A stretch of 64,000 nt of DNA from JAHRAW01 sp028066695 (GCA_963457535.1 OY734803.1:2170001-2234000), one strand, 5' to 3'. Counted from the stretch's first letter, positions 15,504 through 24,494 are shown. Notes: generated from the letters alone by a model not told the origin. A program made the numbers and translations.

Positions 15504-15967
15504 TCACGGTCAGGGCCGCCAGCCCGCGCAGCCCGGCGCTCGCCGCGATGATCGGCGAACTGGACCGCTTCCAGTTGTCGCTCTATCCGCGCGAGAGTTG
15601 CTATCTGGATTCGCTTGACGAATTGTGCGGCGGCGATGTGCATTTTGTCGCCGCCTATGAGGAGCGCGCCGCGCTCGGCTGCGGCGCGGTCAAATACGCG
15701 CGCGGCGACTGCGCATACGGCGAAATCAAGCGCATGTTCGTGCGCCGCGACGCGCGCGGGCGCGGCGTATCCAAAAAAATCCTGGCAAGTCTGGAATCGC
15801 ACGCGCGCGAAATGCGCGTGGATGCGTTGCGCCTGGAGACCGGCGTTCGCCAGCCCGAAGCCATCGGCCTCTACGCGCGTTTCGGCTTCACGCGCCGCGG
15901 CCCCTTCGGCGACTACCGCGACGACCGCCTGTCGGTGTTCATGGAAAAACAACTTTCCGCGGCATGA
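15500..15967 (+). CDS. GNAT-family N-acetyltransferase
   Basis: A 155-residue GNAT protein. The acetyl-CoA pyrophosphate-binding segment RRDARGRGVSKKIL follows the IKRMFV strand, and the C-terminal EAIGLYARFGFTRRGPF is the usual GNAT ending. The start is probably the GTG at 15500, which overlaps the upstream stop by 4 nt (GTGA) and gives a protein of normal family length. Its substrate is unknown. Coupling to the DddP-like and choline dehydrogenase genes (4-nt overlaps on both sides) places it in the same operon. Confidence 0.8.
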   Translation: MITVRAASPRSPALAAMIGELDRFQLSLYPRESCYLDSLDELCGGDVHFVAAYEERAALGCGAVKYARGDCAYGEIKRMFVRRDARGRGVSKKILASLESHAREMRVDALRLETGVRQPEAIGLYARFGFTRRGPFGDYRDDRLSVFMEKQLSAA

Positions 15968-17619
15968 GCGAAAGTTTTGATTACATCATCATCGGCGCCG
16001 GCTCGGCCGGCTGCGTCCTCGCCAACCGCCTGAGCGAAGACCCCGGCGCGAATGTGCTGGTGCTGGAATACGGCGGCCGCGACAACAGCATCCTGATTCA
16101 AATGCCGACCGCGCTTTCCATCCCGATGAACACCGGGCGTTTCGCCTGGCAGTTTTACACCGAGCCGGAGCCGGGCCTGAACGGCCGCCGCATGCACTGC
16201 CCGCGCGGCAAAGTGCTCGGCGGCTCGTCCTCCATCAACGGCATGGTCTATGTGCGCGGCCACGCGCACGACTACGACGAATGGGCGCGCGCCGGCGCCG
16301 CCAACTGGGACTACCGCCACTGCCTGCCGTATTTCCGCAAAGCCGACGACTGGAAATTCGGCGCCGACGCCTACCGCAACCGCGGCGGCCCGCTGTCGGT
16401 CAACAACGGCAACGAAATGAAAAACCCGCTCTACCGCGCCTTCATAGAAGCCGGCGCGCAGGCCGGCTACATGCGCACCGAGGATTACAACGGCCGCCGG
16501 CAGGAAGGCTTCGGCGCGATGCACATGACCGTGCGCAACGGCGTGCGCTGGTCGGCCGCAAACGCCTACCTGAAACCGGCGATGCGGCGGCGCAATTTGA
16601 AAGTGCAAACCGGCGCGCTGATTCGCCGCATCGTCCTTGACGACGCGCGCGCGCGCGGCGTGGAATACCAACTCGGCGGCAAAGTCGCGCAAGTTTCCGC
16701 GCGCCGCGAAGTGCTGCTGTGCGCCGGCTCGGTCGGCTCGCCGCAATTGCTGCAACTTTCCGGCATCGGTCCCGCCGCGGCACTAAAGGACGCCGGCATT
16801 CAAGTGCTGCGCGATCTGCCCGGCGTCGGCGAAAACCTGCAGGACCACCTTGAGTTTTACTTTCAATTCCGCTGCCGCCGGCCGATCACCTTAAATGCAA
16901 AACTCAATTGGCCGAGCAAGTTCGCAATCGGCGCGCGCTGGCTGCTGTTCAAGTCCGGCCTCGGCGCGACCAATCACTTTGAATCCTGCGCCTTCATCCG
17001 CTCGCGCGCCGGCCTGCCCGCGCCCGACATCCAATACCACTTCCTGCCCGGCGCGATGCGCTACGACGGCCGCGCCGCCTTCGCCGGCCACGGTTTCCAA
17101 GTGCATGTCGGCCACAACAAACCGAGCGCGCGCGGCCGCGTGCGCGCAACCGCGCCGCACCCGCTCGCGCCGCCGTCCATCCTGTTCAACTATCTGGACA
17201 ACGAGCCCGACCGCGCCGCCTTCCGCCAATGCGTCCGCCTGACCCGCGAAATCATTTCCCAATCCGCGATGGACCCCTACCGCGGAGACGAAATCCAGCC
17301 CGGCGCGGCGGTGCAAAGCGACGCCGACATAGACGCCTTCGTGCGCGAATCGGTGGAGAGCGCGTATCACCCGTCCTGCTCCTGCAAAATGGGCGCCGAC
17401 AAAATGTCCGTGGTGGACGCCGAAACGCGCGTGCGCGGCATGGAAAACCTGCGCGTGATTGACTCCTCCATTTTCCCGACCATCCCCAACGGCAATCTAA
17501 ACGCCCCGACCATAATGACCGCCGAACGCGCCGCCGACATCATCAAAGGCAAGGGAATGCTGCCGCCGTCGGACGCCGAAGTCGGGCTGGCCGAGGGGTG
17601 GGAGGGGAGGCAGAGGTGA
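15964..17619 (+). CDS. betA: choline dehydrogenase (GMC oxidoreductase)
   Basis: A 551-residue GMC-family flavoprotein very close to BetA in length and pattern. The FAD-binding YIIIGAGSAGCVLANRLSED starts the chain, GKVLGGSSSINGMVYVRG and GVGENLQDHLE follow, and the C-terminal YHPSCSCKMG contains the active-site His469 before NLNAPTIMTAERAADIIKG. BetA oxidises choline to betaine aldehyde (and often onward to glycine betaine) at the membrane side. No betB, betI or betT is in the window. The gene ends the operon that includes the DddP-like gene; GMC enzymes acting on related alcohols are the main alternative. Confidence 0.82.
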   Translation: MSESFDYIIIGAGSAGCVLANRLSEDPGANVLVLEYGGRDNSILIQMPTALSIPMNTGRFAWQFYTEPEPGLNGRRMHCPRGKVLGGSSSINGMVYVRGHAHDYDEWARAGAANWDYRHCLPYFRKADDWKFGADAYRNRGGPLSVNNGNEMKNPLYRAFIEAGAQAGYMRTEDYNGRRQEGFGAMHMTVRNGVRWSAANAYLKPAMRRRNLKVQTGALIRRIVLDDARARGVEYQLGGKVAQVSARREVLLCAGSVGSPQLLQLSGIGPAAALKDAGIQVLRDLPGVGENLQDHLEFYFQFRCRRPITLNAKLNWPSKFAIGARWLLFKSGLGATNHFESCAFIRSRAGLPAPDIQYHFLPGAMRYDGRAAFAGHGFQVHVGHNKPSARGRVRATAPHPLAPPSILFNYLDNEPDRAAFRQCVRLTREIISQSAMDPYRGDEIQPGAAVQSDADIDAFVRESVESAYHPSCSCKMGADKMSVVDAETRVRGMENLRVIDSSIFPTIPNGNLNAPTIMTAERAADIIKGKGMLPPSDAEVGLAEGWEGRQR

Positions 17620-17652
17620 GGAATATTTTATTTGCTGTGCGCTTTTTTTGTG

Positions 17653-17676
17653 GTAGGATTCTGAAAATCATCCTAC
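17653..17676 (+). promoter_or_regulatory. inverted repeat before the GmrSD-type gene
   Basis: GTAGGAT (17653-17659) and ATCCTAC (17670-17676) form a perfect 7-bp inverted repeat with a 10-base centre, 22 bases upstream of the ATG at 17698. It could be an operator or a small leader hairpin. The AT-rich GAATATTTTATTTGC just upstream could hold the promoter, but no clean -10/-35 pair is visible. Confidence 0.4.
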
Positions 17677-17697
17677 AGAAGCGATGCGTGAAACACC

Positions 17698-19617
17698 ATG
17701 AACATTGAAACAATTCTCAACCACATTGACAGTGGGCACATTGCGCTGCCCGAGTTTCAGCGCGGGTATGTTTGGAACCGTGCGCAAGTGCGCGGTTTGT
17801 TTGAGTCGCTCTACAAGCGCCACCCTGTGGGAAGTCTGCTCGTTTGGGTAACCGACTCCCAGTCAGCCAAACACAAAGGAGATGCCCCTCTCGCCCGTGG
17901 AGTAGTCAAACTGTTGCTTGATGGCCAGCAACGCATTACCTCTCTTTACGGGGTAATGCGCGGACGCGCCCCTGCATTTTTTGACGGTAATGCAAAAACC
18001 TTTACCGGTCTGCAGTTCAACTTGGAAACTGAAAAATTCTCTTTCTACCAGTCTGCAATGAAGAACGATCCTCTCTGGATAGATGTCACGGAGGCAATGA
18101 AGGGCGGGGTGGATGGCATAGGCTCCTTTGCCACCCGATGGCCGCAGAATGCAAACTACATCTCACGCCTTTCCCGCTTGCTCGGCATCAGTAATATTTT
18201 GATGCATGCGGAAGAAGTGACCGGAGAAGAAAAAACTCTCGACGTGGTTGTTGACATATTTAACCGCGTTAACAGTGGCGGAACCAAACTCTCAAAAGGC
18301 GACCTTGCGCTTGCCAAAATCTGCGCGGACTGGCCGGAAGCAAGGGATGCGATGAAGGCAAAAGTGAAAGAATGGGCGGATGCCGGCTATTCTTTTTCGC
18401 TGGACTGGCTGTTGCGCTCTGTCAACACCGTCCTCACCGGCGAGGCAAAGTTTCGGTTTTTGCACGATACAAGCGCAGAAGAAATCAAAGAAGGGCTTAA
18501 TCGCGCAGGAAAGCGGATCGATTTTTGCTTAAACCAGATCAGTTCCAGACTGGGTTTGGATCATGACCGCGTTTTTTTCAGTGCATATGCGATGCCGGTA
18601 ATGGTGCGTTATCTCGATCGGCGGGAAGGGACTATGCCGGAAAAAGAGATCGACAAACTGCTTTTTTGGTATGCACAAACTGGGATGCGCGGCCGGTTCT
18701 CCGGCTCCGTGGAGACTTCCATCGACAAAGATCTGGAGACGATCTCCGGTGGAGACAACAGTCTCGACCGCCTCCTGGACGAACTAAAATTGTTGTACGG
18801 CGGACTGCGTGTACTTCCCGAACATTTCCGTGGGTGGAATCGAGGCAATCGGTTCTACCCGATTCTGTATTGGCTTACCCGTATGGGAGGTGCCTGTGAC
18901 TGGTGTTCAGGAGTGAAGCTTAAGGCGAACCTGTTGGGGAATGCCAACAAACTGGAGATGCACCATATCTTCCCCAAAGCACGCCTCAAAAAACAAGGAT
19001 ACAAAAGGCCAGATGTCAATGCACTCGCGAACTTTTGCTTTTTAACAAGCGAATGCAACGGCAAGATCCGCGACAAATTGCCTGAGCAATACTTCCCGAA
19101 AATCGAGGAAGAGCACCCTGGCGCCTTGGCATCGCAGTGGATCCCGGAAGATCAACAACTTTGGAAAATCGGGAATTATCCGAAATTCCTTGAAGCGCGG
19201 CGAGCGTTGCTGGCCGAAGAGGCAAATCGGCGGTTGCTTGAATTGTTGCATGGCGACGCACGCTGGCTCGAAGGCCAATCTTCTGACAGCAAACCTGTCC
19301 CGACAGTGCTGGGCGGGATTGCCGATGAAGATGAAGAAAAGGAGTTGATGGAAATCAATGACTGGGTCAAAAATCACGGCCTCCTCAAAGGCATTTTGGC
19401 CTATGAACATTCAACCGCAGATGATGGCGGGCAGCATGCAATATTCGACTTGGCTTGGCCGGATGGCATTCAAGAGGAACTCAGTGAACCTGTTGCGTTG
19501 CTTCTCAATGAGTCCGCCGAGACTATTGGTGTTGCCAACCTCGCTGGTTTCCGGTGCTTTGTATCTCAGGCCGCTTTCAAGAGATATGTGCAGAAGGAGA
19601 TACTCGAAAGCGGCTGA
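17698..19617 (+). CDS. GmrSD-type DUF262 protein with HNH motif (type IV restriction-like)
   Basis: A 639-residue protein. The N-terminal DUF262/GmrS-like domain has LPEFQRGYVWNRAQV and LLLDGQQRITSLYG (Asp75-Gln-Gln-Arg), the DGQQR nucleotide-binding/hydrolysis motif. A GmrD/HNH-like motif LEMHHIFPKARLKKQGY occurs around His422-His423, followed by NFCFLTSECNGKI. Fused GmrSD enzymes are NTP-dependent type IV restriction systems that attack modified phage DNA, so an anti-phage role is likely. The C-terminal ~150 residues are unassigned. Codon use is noticeably AT-richer than in betA before it and the regulator after it, consistent with horizontal transfer. It stands alone with no methyltransferase. 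Confidence 0.8.
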   Translation: MNIETILNHIDSGHIALPEFQRGYVWNRAQVRGLFESLYKRHPVGSLLVWVTDSQSAKHKGDAPLARGVVKLLLDGQQRITSLYGVMRGRAPAFFDGNAKTFTGLQFNLETEKFSFYQSAMKNDPLWIDVTEAMKGGVDGIGSFATRWPQNANYISRLSRLLGISNILMHAEEVTGEEKTLDVVVDIFNRVNSGGTKLSKGDLALAKICADWPEARDAMKAKVKEWADAGYSFSLDWLLRSVNTVLTGEAKFRFLHDTSAEEIKEGLNRAGKRIDFCLNQISSRLGLDHDRVFFSAYAMPVMVRYLDRREGTMPEKEIDKLLFWYAQTGMRGRFSGSVETSIDKDLETISGGDNSLDRLLDELKLLYGGLRVLPEHFRGWNRGNRFYPILYWLTRMGGACDWCSGVKLKANLLGNANKLEMHHIFPKARLKKQGYKRPDVNALANFCFLTSECNGKIRDKLPEQYFPKIEEEHPGALASQWIPEDQQLWKIGNYPKFLEARRALLAEEANRRLLELLHGDARWLEGQSSDSKPVPTVLGGIADEDEEKELMEINDWVKNHGLLKGILAYEHSTADDGGQHAIFDLAWPDGIQEELSEPVALLLNESAETIGVANLAGFRCFVSQAAFKRYVQKEILESG

Positions 19618-19630
19618 CCACCGGCGCACA

Positions 19631-20383
19631 TTATTTTCCTGCGCCCATGAACTCCCGCAACCGCTCCGGCCGCGAAACCAAATACCTCCGCGTCCCGGTC
19701 TTTCGCACCAGGCCGGCGCGCTGCAGTGCGCCGATGCGGCGGCTGATGGTTTCCGGGGCGAGGCCGAGCAAGGTGGATGCGCCGGACAGCGTGAAGGGCA
19801 GGGTGATTTCCACCGCCGGCGCGCGCGGTTTTTTGGCGGCGGTTTTTTGTTCGCGGCGGGCGATGATCCAAAACAGCGCGGCGACGCGGTGCGTCGCGTC
19901 GGCGGCGTTTAGCAGCGAGGCGTCGCGGCGCACGCCGCTGAGCGAGTCCAGCGAGTGCTGCCAAAAACTGATCGCCAAATGCGGATGCCCGGCGAAAATC
20001 GCCTTCACCGCGGACTCGTCAAAGCAGCACAACTCGCAGTTGCTCAGCGCGTAGGCGTGGAAGTTGCGGAAGTCGCCGGCACCGACGATTCCCGGGGCGA
20101 ACAAAACGCCGGCGACCTGCGACGGGTCGCCGGGCGGCGTCAGTTTGACCGCGCCCTCGGCGAGGTGGGCGATGACCATGCGCGCGCCGACCGACAGGCG
20201 CCCGCCGGGGGCGATGGTGAGCCGCCGGCGGTGGTCGTGAATCGCGTCGCGCTCGGCGCGGCTGAGCGCGCGTTTGACCGCCGGGTGGCGGCCGAGGCAC
20301 TTGGCGCAGGTGCCGTCCTGGCTGCCGCAGGGAATCGGCCCCGCTTTTTTCGCCGGGATTTTCGTTTTCGGTTGGGTTTGCAT
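19631..20383 (-). CDS. Crp/Fnr-family regulator (FNR/NNR-like)
   Basis: A 250-residue transcription factor. An N-terminal cysteine cluster (IPCGSQDGTCAKC) and a further Cys pair in SNCELCCFD are arranged like the four Fe-S ligands of FNR, which would make it oxygen- or NO-sensing. The cyclic-nucleotide-like beta-roll follows, and the C-terminal winged helix carries SGASTLLGLAPETISRRIGAL, with the E-x-x-S/R recognition helix of the family. It is divergent from nirK, with a TGAC-N4-GTCA box in between, so it most likely controls nirK and the cbb3 genes and perhaps itself. It converges on the GmrSD-like gene with a 13-base gap. Confidence 0.85.
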   Translation of the reverse strand: MQTQPKTKIPAKKAGPIPCGSQDGTCAKCLGRHPAVKRALSRAERDAIHDHRRRLTIAPGGRLSVGARMVIAHLAEGAVKLTPPGDPSQVAGVLFAPGIVGAGDFRNFHAYALSNCELCCFDESAVKAIFAGHPHLAISFWQHSLDSLSGVRRDASLLNAADATHRVAALFWIIARREQKTAAKKPRAPAVEITLPFTLSGASTLLGLAPETISRRIGALQRAGLVRKTGTRRYLVSRPERLREFMGAGK

Positions 20384-20430
20384 ATTGCGTGTTTTGCCGC
20401 GCCAAACGCCATTTTACAAAAACCGCGTTA

Positions 20431-20444
20431 ATGACATATGTCAA
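20431..20444. promoter_or_regulatory. FNR/NNR-type binding site before nirK
   Basis: ATGACATATGTCAA is a near-perfect 14-bp match to the TTGAC-N4-GTCAA/TTGAT-N4-ATCAA sites of the FNR/DNR/NNR group, with a perfect 12-bp palindrome core TGACATATGTCA. Its centre (20437.5) is about 41.5 bases upstream of the start expected from the -10 at 20467, the classic class II activation spacing. Confidence 0.72.
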
Positions 20445-20466
20445 TGAAACCACCGCCGCCGGCGCC

Positions 20467-20472
20467 GATAAT
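20467..20472 (+). promoter_or_regulatory. candidate -10 of nirK
   Basis: GATAAT lies 23 bases downstream of the FNR-type box and predicts a start near 20479, which puts that box at -41.5. TATACT at 20472-20477 is an overlapping alternative that would put the box near -46. Confidence 0.5.
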
Positions 20473-20503
20473 ATACTGTCCATATTCCCGCGAGGAAACT
20501 CTC

Positions 20504-21610
20504 ATGCAAAAACTCTTCCGAAAACTCCTTCTCCTCTGCGCGCTGCTTCTGCCCGCGCCGCTTCTCGCCGCCGGGCTGCCCGGCTACCAAGTCGGCAACA
20601 AAGCCGACATCGCCGGACTCAAGCGCGTCAAGCAGGTTTTGGTGGCGCCGCCGCTCGTGCCCAAGCACGACCAAGTTGCGAAAGGCAAACCGAAAATCGT
20701 TGAAGTGGAAATGGTCATTGAGGAAAAGGAAATTGAAGTGGAGCCCGGCGTTTTCATGTGGGTGTATGCGTATAACGGCAGCGTTCCGGGGCCGTTGATC
20801 GTGGTGCACGAGGGCGACTATGTGGAACTGACGCTGATCAACCCGAAGACCAACAAACTGCCGCACAACATTGACTTCCACGCGTCCACCGGCGCGCTCG
20901 GCGGCGGAGAACTGACCAACATCGCGCCGGGGCAGCAGGTCAAGTTGCGCTTCAAGGCGACCAAGCCCGGCACTTTCATCTACCACTGCGCGCCGGGCGG
21001 CGCGATGACTCCGTGGCATGTCGTGCATGGCATGAACGGCGCGATCATGGTGCTGCCGCGCGACGGGCTGAAGGACGGAAAAGGCAAGCCGATTCGCTAC
21101 GACCGCGCCTATTATGTCGGCGAGCAGGACTACTACCTGCCGAAAGACGCGAGCGGAAAATACAAGCGCTACGCAAACCCGCTCGCCTCGCTGCAGGACG
21201 ACCTGGAGGCGATGAAGACCCTGATTCCGACGCATGTCGTGTTCGGCGCGACCAAGGGCGAGTTGACCGGGGACGGCGCGATGCGCGCGAAAGTCGGCGA
21301 GACCGTGCTGATCGTGCATTCGCAGGCAAACCGCCAGAGTTACCCGCACCTGATCGGCGGGCACGGCGACTATGTCTGGGAGCGCGGCAACTTCAATGAC
21401 CCGCCGGTCACCGGCATAGAGAGCTGGGTCATCGCGGCCGGTTCGGCCGGCGCGTTCACCTACAAGTTCCGCCAGCCCGGAACCTATGTGTACCTGTCGC
21501 ACAACCTGATCGAGGCGGTGCTGCTCGGCGCGATCTCGCACATCAAGGTGGACGGCAAGTGGGACGCCGACCTGATGGACCAGACGATGCCGCCGTCGCC
21601 GATTCAATGA
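20504..21610 (+). CDS. nirK: copper-containing nitrite reductase
   Basis: A 368-residue periplasmic two-cupredoxin enzyme that reduces nitrite to nitric oxide. A signal peptide (KLFRKLLLLCALLLPAPLLAA) opens the chain. Copper ligands are recognisable in LPHNIDFHAS (two His and the catalytic Asp), FIYHCAPGGAMTPWHVVHGM (Cys, His, Met of the type 1 site and a type 2 His) and YLSHNLIEAVL. GNFNDPP and the C-terminal cupredoxin are typical. The ATG at 20504 has a GAGGAAAC ribosome-binding site and starts the signal peptide; the upstream ATG at 20438 lies inside the regulator-binding site. Expression is probably low-oxygen or NO induced. No NO reductase gene is in the window. Confidence 0.93.
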   Translation: MQKLFRKLLLLCALLLPAPLLAAGLPGYQVGNKADIAGLKRVKQVLVAPPLVPKHDQVAKGKPKIVEVEMVIEEKEIEVEPGVFMWVYAYNGSVPGPLIVVHEGDYVELTLINPKTNKLPHNIDFHASTGALGGGELTNIAPGQQVKLRFKATKPGTFIYHCAPGGAMTPWHVVHGMNGAIMVLPRDGLKDGKGKPIRYDRAYYVGEQDYYLPKDASGKYKRYANPLASLQDDLEAMKTLIPTHVVFGATKGELTGDGAMRAKVGETVLIVHSQANRQSYPHLIGGHGDYVWERGNFNDPPVTGIESWVIAAGSAGAFTYKFRQPGTYVYLSHNLIEAVLLGAISHIKVDGKWDADLMDQTMPPSPIQ

Positions 21611-21638
21611 CGGCCGAGCCGCCCGCCGCCGCGCGCGC

Positions 21639-22259
21639 ATGCCGAAGCACCTGACGCCGCGCGACGCGTTGCTGTTGCTGCTCGGCCAGCAGCAGCGCGT
21701 GTTTAAAAAACTCGGCGCGAGCGCGCGCATCGGCATGGCGCGCGTGTTTTGGGGCTACGCGCTGTGGCTCGGCCTGCTGCCGCCGCTGTGCGCGTATCTC
21801 GGCGCGCGGCGGCACGGCTGGCGGCTGGGGCCGGGCGAGCCGCTTTATATGAGCGACGCGATGGCGCTCGCGGTTTCGGGCGCGTATTTCGCCGCAATGC
21901 TCGCAGGCTTCTTTCTCGCGACCGCGCTCGCCGCGTGGATGGCGCGCAGTTACGCCGCGCGAAATTCCCTCGGCCACTGCGGCGCGCTGATCGCGCTCGC
22001 CGGCACGCCGTTCGCGCTCGGCGGCGTGTTCCACTTGTATCCGTCGCTCGCGCTCAACCTCGGCGTGCTGATTCCGGCGTCGGTATGGAGCGCGGCGCTG
22101 CTCTACGCCGGCCTGCCGAAAATACTGCGCACCAATTCCGCGCGCGGCATGCTGATGGCGAGTTCGCTGATCGGCGTGCTGCTGGTCGCGCTCGCCGGGC
22201 TGCTCGCGCTGACCATGCTGTTGTGGGTGAACGGGCTCGGCCCCGGGCTCGCGGTGTAA
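21639..22259 (+). CDS. Yip1-domain family membrane protein
   Basis: A 206-residue integral membrane protein with an N-terminal amphipathic segment (LTPRDALLLLLGQQQRVFKKLG) and about five hydrophobic helices, in the pattern of bacterial Yip1-domain/DUF1282 proteins. It lies between nirK and ccoN and its stop overlaps the ccoN start by one base (TAATG), so it is co-translated with the oxidase. Bacterial members have no established role; here an accessory role in assembling or inserting the respiratory enzymes is a reasonable guess from position. An alternative is a simple passenger gene. Confidence 0.62.
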   Translation: MPKHLTPRDALLLLLGQQQRVFKKLGASARIGMARVFWGYALWLGLLPPLCAYLGARRHGWRLGPGEPLYMSDAMALAVSGAYFAAMLAGFFLATALAAWMARSYAARNSLGHCGALIALAGTPFALGGVFHLYPSLALNLGVLIPASVWSAALLYAGLPKILRTNSARGMLMASSLIGVLLVALAGLLALTMLLWVNGLGPGLAV

Positions 22260-23740
22260 TGGCGCGCGCGTGCGCAATTCCCTACCACGACCAAATCGTC
22301 GCCGTTTTCATCGCGGCGTCGATCGGCTGGGCGCTGTTCGGCATGCTCGCCGGCGTGTGGGCCGCGGCCGAACTGGTCTTCCCCGCGCTGAATTTTGATT
22401 TGCCGTGGCTGACTTTCGGCCGGCTGCGCACCGTGCACACCAACGCGGTGATTTTCGGCTTCGGCGGCTCGGCGCTGATCGGCACCGCGTTTTATTCGGT
22501 GCAGCGCACCTGCCACCAGAGTTTGTTCGCGCCCGGCCTCGCCTGGGTGGTGTTCGTCGGCTGGCAGATCGGCATGTGCCTGTCCATGCTGCTGCTGTTC
22601 GCCGGCATCAACGCCGGCAAGGAATACGCCGAGATGGAATGGCCGCTGGACATCGCGGTCGCGGTATTGTGGCTGTCGTTTGCGCTGTGTTTTTTCGGCA
22701 CGATCGGGCGCCGCCGCATCGCGCCGATTTACATCTCCAACTGGTTTTACGGCGCGCTCATCATCGTGGTCGCGATGCTGCATGTGGTGAACAACCTCGC
22801 GCTGCCGGTGTCGTGGCGCGAATCGCTTCCGCTTTACGCCGGTTCGGTGGACGCGGTGGTGCAGTGGTGGTACGGCCACAACGCGGTCGGCTTTTTTCTG
22901 ACCGGCGGCTTTCTCGGCATGCTGTATTACTTTTTGCCGAAGCAACTGGGGCGGCCGATTTGGAGTTACCGCCTCTCGGTCATCGCCTTCTGGGCGTTCG
23001 TCTACACCTACATCTGGGCCGGCCCCCACCACCTGCACTTCAACGCGATTCCCGACTGGCTGCAGACGCTGGCGATGGTCATGAGTCTGCTGCTGTGGCT
23101 GCCGTCGTGGGCGACCATGGTCAACGGCGTGATGACCATCAGCGGCGCGTGGCACAAATTGCGCGAGGACCCGGCGCTGAAGTTCATCGTCATCGCGCTG
23201 CCGTTTTACGGCCTGGCCACCTTTGAGGGCCCGATGCTCGCGATTAAAAGCGTCAATGTCGTCAGCCACTTCACCGACTGGACGGTCGGGCATGTGCATT
23301 CCGGCGCGCTCGGCTGGAACGCGTTCGTGACTTTCGGCACGCTGTATTTTCTCGCGCCGAAACTCGCCGGCCGGCCGCTGTTCAGCGCGCGCGCCGCCAA
23401 CATTCATTTCGCGCTCGGCGTCACCGGCGTGCTGCTCTACATCATGGCGATGTGGGGCGCCGGCATCATGCAGGGGCTGCTGTGGCTTAACCTCGACGAG
23501 GCCGGCGAGGTGCGCTACAGTTTTGTGGAAATCATGGAAGCGGTCGCGCCGTATTATGTCGCGCGCCTGATTGGCGGGGCGCTGTTCTTCGCCGGCACGG
23601 CGCTGATGGCGTGGAACTTGTACATGACCATGCGCGGCGCGCGCATCGTGCAGTGGTATGCGCCGGCGCATGCCGAAGCAAGCGCGGCCGCGCGCAAAAC
23701 CAAACCGCGCCCGCGCGCGCGCAAACCGGCGGCGGCATGA
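22259..23740 (+). CDS. ccoN: cbb3-type cytochrome c oxidase subunit I
   Basis: A 493-residue catalytic subunit with twelve hydrophobic helices. Heme and CuB ligands occur in the expected segments: RTVHTNAVIFGFGG (low-spin heme His), WYGHNAVGFFLTGGFLG, YIWAGPHHLHFNAIPDW (the His pair of CuB) and HFTDWTVGHVHSGALGW. The cross-linked Tyr of cbb3 enzymes is in the RLSVIAFWAFVYTYIW helix. It reduces oxygen at high affinity and pumps protons in the inner membrane. The C-terminus has a basic Lys/Arg/Pro tail. The ATG at 22259 overlaps the preceding stop codon. NorB was considered and rejected because these cbb3-specific segments match throughout. Confidence 0.94.
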   Translation: MARACAIPYHDQIVAVFIAASIGWALFGMLAGVWAAAELVFPALNFDLPWLTFGRLRTVHTNAVIFGFGGSALIGTAFYSVQRTCHQSLFAPGLAWVVFVGWQIGMCLSMLLLFAGINAGKEYAEMEWPLDIAVAVLWLSFALCFFGTIGRRRIAPIYISNWFYGALIIVVAMLHVVNNLALPVSWRESLPLYAGSVDAVVQWWYGHNAVGFFLTGGFLGMLYYFLPKQLGRPIWSYRLSVIAFWAFVYTYIWAGPHHLHFNAIPDWLQTLAMVMSLLLWLPSWATMVNGVMTISGAWHKLREDPALKFIVIALPFYGLATFEGPMLAIKSVNVVSHFTDWTVGHVHSGALGWNAFVTFGTLYFLAPKLAGRPLFSARAANIHFALGVTGVLLYIMAMWGAGIMQGLLWLNLDEAGEVRYSFVEIMEAVAPYYVARLIGGALFFAGTALMAWNLYMTMRGARIVQWYAPAHAEASAAARKTKPRPRARKPAAA

Positions 23741-24339
23741 TCGGCCTGCACAAACTTTTGGAGCGTCGCGCCGGCCTGCTGATTTTCGGCATCCTGCTGG
23801 TCTCTTCCATCGGCGGCTTGGTGCAGATTCTGCCGGTGCTGTTCGCGCCGCCGCCGCAGTCTTCGGCCGAGCGCTACCCGCCGCTCGCGCTCGCCGGGCG
23901 CGCGCTTTACATCCGCGAATCCTGCGCGCTGTGCCATTCGCAGCAAATCCGCCCGCTGCTCGCCGAAGTGCGGCGCTACGGCGCGGCCTCGCGGCCCGGC
24001 GAATTCATTTACGACCGGCCGTTTTTGTGGGGCTCAAAACGCACCGGCCCCGACCTGCAGCGCATCGGCGGCAAATACAGCGACGCCTGGCACCGCCTGC
24101 ACCTGACGCGCCCGCGCGCGGTGGTGCCGTCTTCCATCATGCCGGCCTACCCGTGGCTGGCCGAGCGCAGGGTAGATGGCATCGCGCTGCAGGCGCGCAT
24201 GCGCGGCATGCGGCGGCTCGGCGCGGAGTACACCGAGCAGGAAATCGCCGAGGCCGCGAACACGGTCGCCGGCAAGAGCGAACTGGACGCGATGGTCGCC
24301 TACCTGCAGTTCCTCGGCCGCGGGGCGCCCCGGCAATGA
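23737..24339 (+). CDS. ccoO: cbb3-type oxidase mono-heme subunit
   Basis: A 200-residue membrane-anchored cytochrome c, FixO/CcoO type. One N-terminal transmembrane helix (LLIFGILLVSSIGGLVQILPV) is followed by the heme site SCALCHSQQIRPL and the family motifs SKRTGPDLQRIGGKYSD and SSIMPAYPWL, whose Met is the axial ligand. It passes electrons from CcoP or soluble cytochrome c to CcoN. The ATG at 23737 overlaps the ccoN stop by 4 nt, and its own stop overlaps the next ATG, as expected for a tightly coupled operon. Confidence 0.93.
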   Translation: MIGLHKLLERRAGLLIFGILLVSSIGGLVQILPVLFAPPPQSSAERYPPLALAGRALYIRESCALCHSQQIRPLLAEVRRYGAASRPGEFIYDRPFLWGSKRTGPDLQRIGGKYSDAWHRLHLTRPRAVVPSSIMPAYPWLAERRVDGIALQARMRGMRRLGAEYTEQEIAEAANTVAGKSELDAMVAYLQFLGRGAPRQ

Positions 24340-24494
24340 GCGCCGCGCTGGTGGTTTTTTTGCTGATCGGCGATCTCGCGGTGATGGCGCTGATGATCGC
24401 GCTGCTGCTGTGGGCGCTGCTGCGCCGCGGCGCCGCGCACAGTCCGGCGCGCGCCGCCGACATTCCGCTGCACGACGAGGCCGGCGATGGTTGA
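24336..24494 (+). CDS. ccoQ: CcoQ/FixQ-like small subunit
   Basis: A 52-residue protein with one hydrophobic helix (LVVFLLIGDLAVMALMIALL) and a short cytoplasmic tail ending IPLHDEAGDG, similar in size and layout to CcoQ, which stabilises the cbb3 complex. It sits exactly where ccoQ is expected, overlapping ccoO by 4 nt and ccoP by 8 nt. Sequence conservation of CcoQ is low, so identification rests largely on position and topology. It would be easy to miss because of its length. Confidence 0.65.
   Translation: MSAALVVFLLIGDLAVMALMIALLLWALLRRGAAHSPARAADIPLHDEAGDG

Noticed and set aside
22259..23740. NorB-type nitric oxide reductase, suggested by the neighbouring nirK
   Set aside because: The GPHHLHFNAIPDW, TVGHVHSGALGW and YGHNAVGFFLTGGFLG segments and the downstream ccoO, ccoQ and ccoP genes identify a cbb3 oxidase.
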